Shown here in pieces: positions 1 through 6,536 of a DNA stretch of 64,000 nucleotides (positions are counted from its first letter, which is position 1; every line of letters starts with the position of its first letter). Location: assembly GCA_947491025.1 (NCBI GenBank), contig CANLIC010000008.1:62001-126000 (forward strand), read 5' to 3'. Source of the DNA: Myxococcales bacterium (GTDB lineage Bacteria; Myxococcota_A; UBA9042). The notes beneath the pieces are model-generated. The model worked only from the letters and a program-made list of their open reading frames with translations, made no database searches and had not been told where the DNA came from. Position numbers and translations under genes: made by a program.

Positions 1-1
1 C

Positions 2-958
2 CTGGATGAGCGCCGCTTTCCGATTTCGGAGGTGGTCGCGCTAGCGTCGAGCCGCTCCGTCGGAGAGCGGGTCTCGTTTGGGCGTCGCGAGCTGGTCGTC
101 CAGCTGGCCGAGCCGGGAGCGTTCGCCGGGATCGACTTCGTGCTGGCGTCGGCGGGCTCAAGCGTCAGCAAGCTGCTGCTGCCGGCCGCGGCGGCGCAGG
201 GCGCGATCTGCATCGACAACTCCAGCGCCTACCGGATGGACGCCGACGTGCCGCTGGTGGTGCCGGAGGTCAACGGCCTCGACGCGCTGAGCCATCGCGG
301 CATCATCGCCAATCCCAATTGTTCGACCATTCAGATGGTGGTGGCGCTCAAGCCCCTGCACGACGCGGCGCGCATCCGCCGCATCATCGTCACGACCTAC
401 CAGAGCGTCTCCGGCGCAGGCCAGAAAGGCATCGAAGAGCTGGCGAACCAGACGGTGGCGCTGCTCAACCAAAAGCCCTTTGACGTCAAGGTCCACGCGG
501 CTCGCATCGCCTTCAACGTCGTACCCCAGATCGGCGATTTCGACGCCGACGGCTACACCAGCGAAGAGATGAAGCTGGTGCACGAGACGCGCAAGATCTT
601 GGGCGACGCCACCATCGCGGTCTGCCCGACCTGCGTCCGGGTGCCAGTATTTGCCGGCCACTCCGAGAGCGTCATCATCGAGACTGAGCGACCTCTCTCG
701 CCCGAAGAGGCAAGGCGCTTGCTGGCGGCGGCGCCGGGCGTGATGCTCGTCGACGACCCGCAGCAGAAGCTGTACCCGATGCCGATCGACGTTGCCGAGG
801 CCGACGAGGTGCGGGTGGGCCGCGTGCGACGTGACCCGAGCGTCGAGAACGGTCTGGCGCTGTGGATCGTGGCCGACAACCTGCGCAAGGGCGCGGCGAC
901 CAACGCGGTGCAGATCGCCGAGGTGCTGGATCGCCACGGCCAGGCGGCACAGGCCTGA
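2..958 (+). CDS. asd: Aspartate-semialdehyde dehydrogenase, 5' end cut by window
   Basis: Reduces L-aspartyl-4-phosphate to aspartate semialdehyde in the lysine/threonine/methionine branch; cytoplasmic. The reading frame is open from base 2, so the gene starts upstream of the window and the GTG at 32 is an internal codon: residues before it (DERRFPISEVVAL) already match the family N-terminal region. The catalytic cysteine is in NPNCS (codon 320-322), followed by the substrate-binding stretch GQKGIEEL and a later GHSESVIIE stretch around the active-site histidine. Only the N-terminal NADP-binding glycine loop is missing. The gene ends 245 bp before the next start, and that gap holds sigma-54-type signals for the downstream gene. 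Family assignment is very secure. Confidence 0.95.
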   Translation: MDERRFPISEVVALASSRSVGERVSFGRRELVVQLAEPGAFAGIDFVLASAGSSVSKLLLPAAAAQGAICIDNSSAYRMDADVPLVVPEVNGLDALSHRGIIANPNCSTIQMVVALKPLHDAARIRRIIVTTYQSVSGAGQKGIEELANQTVALLNQKPFDVKVHAARIAFNVVPQIGDFDADGYTSEEMKLVHETRKILGDATIAVCPTCVRVPVFAGHSESVIIETERPLSPEEARRLLAAAPGVMLVDDPQQKLYPMPIDVAEADEVRVGRVRRDPSVENGLALWIVADNLRKGAATNAVQIAEVLDRHGQAAQA

Positions 959-974
959 GCCGCCAGCGCAGCGT

Positions 975-987
975 TGCCAGATTGGCA
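975..987. promoter_or_regulatory. Palindrome TGCCA-N3-TGGCA, candidate enhancer-binding-protein site
   Basis: Inverted repeat TGCCA-GAT-TGGCA. It shares 12 of 14 bases (TGCCAxxTTGGCAC) with the palindrome upstream of gspC. Its centre (981) lies 115 bp before the -24 GG of the sigma-54-type promoter at 1094-1110. That is where upstream activator sites of sigma-54 promoters usually lie. Binding by an activator is inferred. Confidence 0.55.
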
Positions 988-1093
988 CACCTGCTGGCGC
1001 CCGTCACGCCGCGGTCGTGCCGCACAGGCAGTGTTGCCGGGTGGGGAATGCGGCGACGGCCCCGTGGTTTCCAGCGCTTGCAGGGCGACGAGG

Positions 1094-1110
1094 CTGGCAC
1101 GGCTCGTGCA
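1094..1110 (+). promoter_or_regulatory. Sigma-54 (-24/-12) promoter
   Basis: CTGGCACGGCTCGTGCA differs from the consensus YTGGCACGRNNNTTGCW at one position (GTGC instead of TTGC). The invariant GG (1096-1097) and GC (1108-1109) are exactly 10 bp apart. The predicted transcript start is near 1121, giving a leader of about 85 nt to the next gene. Confidence 0.6.
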
Positions 1111-1209
1111 GGTCTGCAGATGGGGCGCGTGTGCGCGCCAGGAGGCCTGCGGGCCTTGGCGAATGCTGGGCGGCGGGCAAGAGACAGACGGCAGGAGGTC
1201 GCGGTGGCC

Positions 1210-3003
1210 ATGCGAGGCGGAGACGGACGCGGCGGCACAAAGGCGCAGGCGCGATTGCTGCTGGCGGTGGCCGGGCTGTGGCTGACCATCGCGCCAGCGG
1301 TGTCGTACGCGGCGGTGCAGATCGGCAGCATCTCGGGGGCGCCGGGCAGCGGCTTTACGCCCAATGCACGCTTCGGGCTGACCTCGGCCCTAACGACCGA
1401 CACCTCGGTCAAGCACGTCGTCAACAAGGTCGACTGCGAGGCGATTTTCGCCGCAGAGACGCCGGTTGTGCGCATCACCTGGTCGTTCGTCGGCGACAAC
1501 GTGGTCACGATCCCGACCAGCTACGGCGTCAAGATCGCGGCACCGGGCAAGTCGTGCTCGGCGACGACGATGAACGAGACCGGCACCGACGGCTGCAACG
1601 TGCTGATCAGCGACAAGGCGACCAACATCATCTCGGCGACGAGCCTGACGACCGACATCGACCTGCGGGACCTCTTCGCTGGCGTCGTCTGCACCAATGA
1701 GGTGGAGGTCGAGGCGCGCATCTACTTCATCATCGGTGGCACGGGCACGACGGCGGGCCAGCAGTTCAGCGGCGCCACGCTCAACTTCACGGTCGATACC
1801 AAGGCACCCGCGGCGCCGACCGTCGACAGTGTCGCTGCCGGCGGCGGGAACTTGAGCGTCGCCTGGAAATTGAGCGATGCGGCGACCACGCCCTACGCCC
1901 GGGTCTACTGGAGCAAAGTGGCGTTTCCGGCTTCCGCGCCGGCCACGGCGACGCATAAGAGCGAGAAGCTGACCGCTTCGACCTATCAAATCACGGAGTT
2001 GGATAACGGAACCACCTACTACGTGGCTGTGACGGCCATCGATGCCAACGAGAACGAGTCGAAGGCGGCGGAGGTGCGCGAGGGCGTCCCGATCGAGGTG
2101 CAGGACTTCTGGCAGTACTATCAGGCCTCTGGCGGCACCGAAGAGGGCGGGTACTACGGCTGCAGCGCCGGCCAGCAAGGCGGGCGGCCCGCGCATTCGA
2201 CGGGCTGGCTCATGCTCGGCGCTGCGGCGCTTCTGCTGGTCCTGCGTCGCTGGCGGAGCGCGCGGCGCGGAGTGGGCGCCGGCCCTGCCATCCTGTCCGT
2301 TGCCTTGCTGGCCGGCGGCGCTCTGACGCCAACGTCGGCGGTTGCCGACTCACCGCGCACATCCAGCCTTGACCTGCGCATGAGCTTCTACGCGCCAGCG
2401 ATCGACAGCGAGTTCGTCTCGACCAATGGCCAGCAGCCCTACGCCAAGGCCTTCTCAGACACCTCGCTGCAGAAAGGGATCGCATTTGACCAAATCTTGG
2501 TCGATGGCTTCGCCGACCTCAGCATCGGTGGTTCGCTCGGCTGGTGGTCGATCGAAGGCAAGGGCCGCAAGCTCGACGGCACCCAGAGCCAAGACAAGAC
2601 AACGTTGACCGTGGTTCCGCTGACGCTCGACCTCGGGCTTCGCCTGACGGTTCTTGCCTTTCGCTATGGCTTCCCGCTGGTTCCCTACGCCCGTGGTGGC
2701 CTCGCCTACGCCTTCTGGTGGGCCAAGGACGGCAACGACAAGGTCTCGACCTGGACCGGCGTCGACAACAAGGTGCGCACCGCCGAGGGTGGCATCGCCG
2801 GACTGCACGGGACGATCGGGGTGCGCTTGCTGCTCGACAACTTCGAACCGCGGGCGGCGCGTGGCTTTGACCTGGAGACGGGCGTCAACCACAGCTACCT
2901 GTTTGCCGAGTACCAGCGGCTCTCGCTCAACAACTTCGGGGACAGCCGGACGATGGACCTCTCGGACGGCGTGATCACGTTCGGGCTGGCCTTCGACCTC
3001 TAA
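1210..3003 (+). CDS. Fused FN3/MYXO-CTERM protein and outer-membrane beta-barrel protein
   Basis: A 597-residue exported protein of two parts. Part one has a signal peptide (about residues 12-33), a beta-rich region, a fibronectin type III-like domain (about 200-294) and a MYXO-CTERM-like signal: Cys-Ser at 318-319, a hydrophobic helix at about 334-347, then an Arg cluster at 348-355. Part two starts with a second hydrophobic, signal-like segment ending in SAVADSP, then about 200 residues resembling the MXAN_2562-type barrel, with alternating strands and a terminal Phe (FGLAFDL). In Myxococcus these two halves are, as I recall, separate adjacent genes (MXAN_2561 and MXAN_2562 families). AGGAGG at 1193-1198 precedes the ATG; a GTG at 1204 is equally possible. 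An in-frame GTG at 2272 could start the barrel half on its own but has no clear ribosome site. The role is unknown; surface display is inferred. Confidence 0.75.
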   Translation: MRGGDGRGGTKAQARLLLAVAGLWLTIAPAVSYAAVQIGSISGAPGSGFTPNARFGLTSALTTDTSVKHVVNKVDCEAIFAAETPVVRITWSFVGDNVVTIPTSYGVKIAAPGKSCSATTMNETGTDGCNVLISDKATNIISATSLTTDIDLRDLFAGVVCTNEVEVEARIYFIIGGTGTTAGQQFSGATLNFTVDTKAPAAPTVDSVAAGGGNLSVAWKLSDAATTPYARVYWSKVAFPASAPATATHKSEKLTASTYQITELDNGTTYYVAVTAIDANENESKAAEVREGVPIEVQDFWQYYQASGGTEEGGYYGCSAGQQGGRPAHSTGWLMLGAAALLLVLRRWRSARRGVGAGPAILSVALLAGGALTPTSAVADSPRTSSLDLRMSFYAPAIDSEFVSTNGQQPYAKAFSDTSLQKGIAFDQILVDGFADLSIGGSLGWWSIEGKGRKLDGTQSQDKTTLTVVPLTLDLGLRLTVLAFRYGFPLVPYARGGLAYAFWWAKDGNDKVSTWTGVDNKVRTAEGGIAGLHGTIGVRLLLDNFEPRAARGFDLETGVNHSYLFAEYQRLSLNNFGDSRTMDLSDGVITFGLAFDL

Positions 3004-3018
3004 GCGGTCGGTGGCGCG

Positions 3019-4065
3019 ATGGCGACCAGGGCAGCGCAGGCCGAGGCTCTTGCCCCCGCCGCGCCCGAGCTGAGCGACACGACAGGCGGCCGCGACGCGG
3101 GCATCGACAGGTCCGGCGTGGCCGAAAGCGAGGGCGGTGGCGCCTCTGCCGCCGTCGACCGGCCTCACAGCGACCCCTATGACGCCGACGACGCCGACAC
3201 CGATGCCGACGAAGGTGCGATTCGGCACCGCTGGCTGCTGCGCGTCTGCTTTCGCGGCGCCGGCTTCTCAGGCTACCAGCGGCAGGAGGGCCAGCGCACG
3301 GTCCAGGGCACGCTCGAGGAGAGCTGGGCGGCGTGGCAAAACGAGCGCGTGCTGCTGCGTGGGTCGAGCCGAACCGACGCCGGTGTCCACGCTCGCGCCC
3401 TGCCGGTCCTGCTCCGAACGGCGCGGACGCTGCCGGCCAAGGCGCTGCTGCTCGGCTGGAACGCCCACCTGCCGGACGACGTCGCGATCGCTGCCGTCGA
3501 AGCCGTCCCAGAGGCGTTCCACATCCGCAACGACGCCATTGGCAAGCGCTACCTGTACCGCATCTGGAACGCCAGACCCCGCTCGCCACGCCACGCCGTC
3601 GATCACTGGCACGTGGGGGCCTCGCTCGACGTGCCAGCGATGGCAGAAGCGGCAGCGCTGCTGGCCGGCGATCATGACTTCTCGGCCTTTCGCGCCGCAG
3701 GCTGCCAGTCGCCGACGACCTGGCGAACGCTCCGCGGCGTCAGCTTGCAGGCCCACGCCGATGAAGCGGTCGCTGGCGCCCGGGTCATCGTGTTGACCGT
3801 CGAGGGCAACGCCTTCCTTCAGCACATGGTGCGAATCATCGCAGGCACGCTGGTCGCCGTCGGTCGCGGCCAGCGGTGTCTCGCCGACGTGAAGCGCGCG
3901 CTCGCGGAAGGCGATCGCCGCGCCGCCGGTCAGACCGCGCCGCCCAACGGGCTCGAGCTGGACGCTGTCGCCTACGGCCCACCAGGGGCCCGCCAGGGCC
4001 TTGAGCACAAAGCGCTGTTGGCGCGGATGGCGGCGCTCGACGGCGGCGGTTCGTCGCGGCGCTGA
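3019..4065 (+). CDS. truA: tRNA pseudouridine(38-40) synthase TruA
   Basis: Isomerises uridines 38-40 in the anticodon arm of tRNAs; cytoplasmic. The catalytic aspartate is D120 in RTDAGVHA. The flanking FSGYQRQEGQRTVQGTLEE and the later FLQHMVRIIAGTLVAVG stretch are typical. The protein has 348 residues against roughly 260 for the usual enzyme. The excess is mostly an Asp/Ala/Gly-rich N-terminal extension of about 68 residues before IRHRWLLRVCF. No ATG occurs between the chosen start and the conserved core, so either the extension is real or translation begins at an internal GTG such as the one near 3118. The gene follows the preceding one by 15 bp and may be co-transcribed with it. Confidence 0.93.
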   Translation: MATRAAQAEALAPAAPELSDTTGGRDAGIDRSGVAESEGGGASAAVDRPHSDPYDADDADTDADEGAIRHRWLLRVCFRGAGFSGYQRQEGQRTVQGTLEESWAAWQNERVLLRGSSRTDAGVHARALPVLLRTARTLPAKALLLGWNAHLPDDVAIAAVEAVPEAFHIRNDAIGKRYLYRIWNARPRSPRHAVDHWHVGASLDVPAMAEAAALLAGDHDFSAFRAAGCQSPTTWRTLRGVSLQAHADEAVAGARVIVLTVEGNAFLQHMVRIIAGTLVAVGRGQRCLADVKRALAEGDRRAAGQTAPPNGLELDAVAYGPPGARQGLEHKALLARMAALDGGGSSRR

Positions 4066-4081
4066 GCGCCAGGCCCGGCCG

Positions 4082-5137
4082 CTACTTGCAGCCGTAGGCG
4101 CTGCCGGTCCAGGTGCACTTCTTGCCCGCCGTCTTGCAGTCGACCGCGACGACCTTGCCGGCGGAGCAGAGCAGCCAGGTGTCGCCGTCGCAGGCCCCGG
4201 TCTTCTGGTTGAAGGTGCCGCCGCAGGCGCCGCCCGGTTTGACCTTGCAGGTGTCGACCTCGCAGGCCCAGCCTTCGAGGCAGCTCTTGCAGAGCCCGCC
4301 GCAGCCGTCGTCGCCGCACTCCTTCAGTCCGCCGTCGGCCTTGGTGCAGGTGGGCACGCAGGCTGGCTTTTGGACGCAGGCATGCTTGGACGTGAGCGGA
4401 TCCCAGGCGCAATGCTTGCTGCCGACCGGCAGTTGGGCGCTGCAATCGGTGGTCGTCTTGGTCGCTGCCAAGCCCTCGCCGTTGCAGCCGATGAGGATCT
4501 CGCCATCGCACTTGCCTTCGGCGGGAATGCCCTTGCACGGCGAAGGTTTGCACTGGCCGGACGACGAACACACGTCGCCGGAGGCGCAGGTGCCGCAGAG
4601 CTTGCCACAGCCATTGTCGCCGCAGACCTTGCCCTCGCAGGAGCCCTCGCAGGCCTCGAGGTGGCAGAGGGCGTCGACGCCGCAGACCTTGCCAGCGCTG
4701 CATTGGCCGCAGTCACCACCGCAGCCGTTGTCACCGCAGGCCTTGCCGTCGCACTTGGGCTGGCAGAACGCGGCGCAGGCGCTGCCGTCCTTGGCGCAGA
4801 AGTCCCCCGTCGCGCAGAAGCCGCACACCGAGCCGCAGCCGTCAGGGCCGCAGACCTTGCCCTTGCAGTCCGGCTTGCAGCCGGCGTCCACCGGCACGGC
4901 TGCGTCGGTGCCTTGCGCGGCGTCGGGCACGGCGGTGGTATCGCCGCCCTCGGCGCTGTCAGAGGCCCCCCCGCCGCCATCGCCCGCAGTGTCCTCGACG
5001 GTACCGGCCTCGAAGGCGGCGCTGCCATCGTCCCCGTCGTCGCCGGCGTCCTTGTCCGGCGCCTCCTCGCCGCTGCAGGCGGCGACAGCCCAGCAGAGCA
5101 GTGCGGCGAGCAGCAAGCGGGTGGGCGTCCTGTGCAT
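4082..5137 (-). CDS. Cys-rich lipoprotein with CGxDGCGG repeats
   Basis: A 351-residue predicted lipoprotein. The N-terminus is a short basic stretch and a hydrophobic helix ending in the lipobox AVAAC-S, followed by an Asp/Ala/Gly-rich spacer of about 80 residues and then repeated cysteine modules. Four or five copies of a unit like CxGKxCGxDGCGGxCGxC are visible, and the C-terminal third has further paired cysteines. Such modules recur in secreted and surface proteins of myxobacteria and probably form disulfide-bonded knots; the ligand is unknown. The start at 5137 is chosen because AGGAG lies 7-8 bases upstream and the signal sequence begins there; a longer frame upstream has no support. 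It diverges from the gsp operon, sharing the 5138-5470 region. The function is not recognised. Confidence 0.8.
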   Translation of the reverse strand: MHRTPTRLLLAALLCWAVAACSGEEAPDKDAGDDGDDGSAAFEAGTVEDTAGDGGGGASDSAEGGDTTAVPDAAQGTDAAVPVDAGCKPDCKGKVCGPDGCGSVCGFCATGDFCAKDGSACAAFCQPKCDGKACGDNGCGGDCGQCSAGKVCGVDALCHLEACEGSCEGKVCGDNGCGKLCGTCASGDVCSSSGQCKPSPCKGIPAEGKCDGEILIGCNGEGLAATKTTTDCSAQLPVGSKHCAWDPLTSKHACVQKPACVPTCTKADGGLKECGDDGCGGLCKSCLEGWACEVDTCKVKPGGACGGTFNQKTGACDGDTWLLCSAGKVVAVDCKTAGKKCTWTGSAYGCK

Positions 5138-5218
5138 CGGGTACTCCTGGCCGCGCCATCGGGGCCTGCGGGACATGGTAGCGGCTTCGGTGGCGCCGGT
5201 CAGCACCGCCCCGCGGCG

Positions 5219-5232
5219 CCAGTCGCGACTGG
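5219..5232. promoter_or_regulatory. Perfect 14-bp palindrome upstream of gspC
   Basis: CCAGTCGCGACTGG equals its own reverse complement. It is centred about 167 bp before the predicted sigma-54 transcript start and 30 bp (about three helical turns) from the second palindrome. Its sequence differs from that palindrome, so it may serve another regulator or be chance in GC-rich DNA. Confidence 0.4.
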
Positions 5233-5247
5233 GCGGGGACGACGGCA

Positions 5248-5262
5248 GTGCCAATTTGGCAC
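5248..5262. promoter_or_regulatory. Perfect 7-1-7 palindrome, candidate enhancer-binding-protein site
   Basis: GTGCCAA-T-TTGGCAC is a perfect inverted repeat. The core TGCCA-N3-TGGCA recurs at 975-987 upstream of the other sigma-54-type promoter. Its centre (5255) is 113 bp before the -24 GG, against 115 bp at the other site. The position suits an activator site for sigma-54 polymerase. Confidence 0.6.
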
Positions 5263-5365
5263 GGCATCGCGGTCCGCTGCTCGGCCATTGTGTCAGGGCG
5301 GCGAAGCGCGCGGGCGAGCCCCGCTCACTTCACGATGACATCTCGGCAGTTGGCGCCACACCCCG

Positions 5366-5382
5366 CTGGCACGGACCTTGCT
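5366..5382 (+). promoter_or_regulatory. Sigma-54 promoter of the gsp operon
   Basis: CTGGCACGGACCTTGCT matches YTGGCACGRNNNTTGCW at every position. GG is at 5368-5369 and GC at 5380-5381, with 10 bp between. The predicted transcript start is near 5393, giving a leader of about 78 nt before gspC. Confidence 0.75.
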
Positions 5383-5470
5383 TCACCGCAGGCAGGTGGC
5401 GCGCTCCAACGGCGCGACACGGCAGGGACCTCGAGACGCCAGAGCGCGTGAGCAAGGAGTGGCAGGCGGC

Positions 5471-6520
5471 ATGGAGACCCTGATCAAGCGCCACTTCTGG
5501 GTCGTGTACTTGCTCGGTCTCGGGCTGGTGGCGTGGCAGCTTGGCGGCGTGATCACGGGCTTTGCCGGTCTGGAGCTGGCGGCGCGTGCGGCGGCGGAGG
5601 GCGGCTCGTTGGAGCTGAGCGCGGCCGAGAGCGACGGCTCGTGGCAGAAGCGCCTGAACCGCTCGCGGGCGGCCGACGGCGCAGGCGGCGCGATGGCGGC
5701 GCGGAGCCCCTTCCTCATCGAAGAGCCGGTGGTCGAGCCGGAGCCGGAACCTGAGGCGACCGACGAGGCGCCGGCGGAACAGGCGGAGGTGACGGTCGAC
5801 CCGACGTACGAAGTGACCAAGCTGCCCTTGAAGCTGCTCGGCACCATGGTCGTGCGGCCGGTCGACTACTCGAGCGCGACCATGGAGGTCAATCGCCAGG
5901 ATCAGAAGCTGGTCACGGTGGGCTACGAGCTGCTCGAGGGTCAGGCGCGGGTCGAGGAGATCCATCGCACGTACGTGGTGTTGAAGGAGTCCGGCAAGCT
6001 GACGATCGCCCCGCTCTGGCCGCGCGCCGAAGGAGGCGCGGGCGGTCCGCAGGCCGCCGACGCCGGCGGCGCCGGCCGGCCGACGCCGGGCAACCCCATG
6101 GGCGGGACTGCGGCGCCCAATCCGACGCCCGGCGGCGCCAACGCGGTCGCCAGCCGCGGCGGCTCGGCAGCAGACCCGCCAGGCGTCAAGAAGGTCGGTG
6201 ACACGACCTACCAGCTCGAGCGCTCCATGCTCAACGAGAAGCTCAAGAACCTCGCGTCGCTGGGTCAGCAGACGCGCGTGGTGCCCAACTACCGGGGCGG
6301 CAAGTACGACGGCTTCCGCATGATCGGAATGGCCAGCGCCAGCTTGTTCCGCGACATCGGCTTCGAGAACGGCGACATCGTCAAGGTGATCAACGGCAAC
6401 CGGATCGACAGCCCGAACAAGGCCTTGGCGCTCTACGATGCCCTGAAGAACAAGTCGCGCCTGACCGTGCAAATCGAGCGCGGCGGCATGCTGAAGACCC
6501 TGCGCTACACCGTGAAGTAG
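5471..6520 (+). CDS. gspC: Type II secretion system protein GspC
   Basis: Inner-membrane clamp protein linking the assembly platform to the GspD secretin. It has 349 residues: a short cytoplasmic N-terminus, one membrane helix (about 10-32), an Ala/Glu-rich linker, a homology region (about 110-180, with the stretch LPLKLLGTMVV), a Gly/Pro-rich linker and a C-terminal PDZ-like domain (about 255-349, with RDIGFENGDIVKVING). The ATG is preceded by AAGGAG 11 bases away. An in-frame GTG at 5459 is less likely because it overlaps that site. It is the first gene of the gsp operon and follows the sigma-54 promoter. The family is clear from the helix-HR-PDZ order and from gspD directly after it. Confidence 0.9.
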   Translation: METLIKRHFWVVYLLGLGLVAWQLGGVITGFAGLELAARAAAEGGSLELSAAESDGSWQKRLNRSRAADGAGGAMAARSPFLIEEPVVEPEPEPEATDEAPAEQAEVTVDPTYEVTKLPLKLLGTMVVRPVDYSSATMEVNRQDQKLVTVGYELLEGQARVEEIHRTYVVLKESGKLTIAPLWPRAEGGAGGPQAADAGGAGRPTPGNPMGGTAAPNPTPGGANAVASRGGSAADPPGVKKVGDTTYQLERSMLNEKLKNLASLGQQTRVVPNYRGGKYDGFRMIGMASASLFRDIGFENGDIVKVINGNRIDSPNKALALYDALKNKSRLTVQIERGGMLKTLRYTVK

Positions 6521-6536
6521 TGAGGAAAGGTTGCGA

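Larger units (their letters stand above)
5138..5470. other. Divergent intergenic region, lipoprotein / gsp operon
   Basis: 333 bp without a convincing gene. It holds two perfect palindromes (5219-5232 and 5248-5262), a consensus sigma-54 promoter (5366-5382), and AAGGAG at 5454-5459 ahead of gspC. The lipoprotein on the other strand has its ribosome site here, but I see no clear promoter for it. Confidence 0.7.

Noticed and set aside
5257..5273. TGGCACGGCATCGCGG at the right arm of the gspC palindrome as another sigma-54 promoter
   Set aside because: The -12 GC is out of register by one base and TTGC is missing; the symmetry explains the sequence better.
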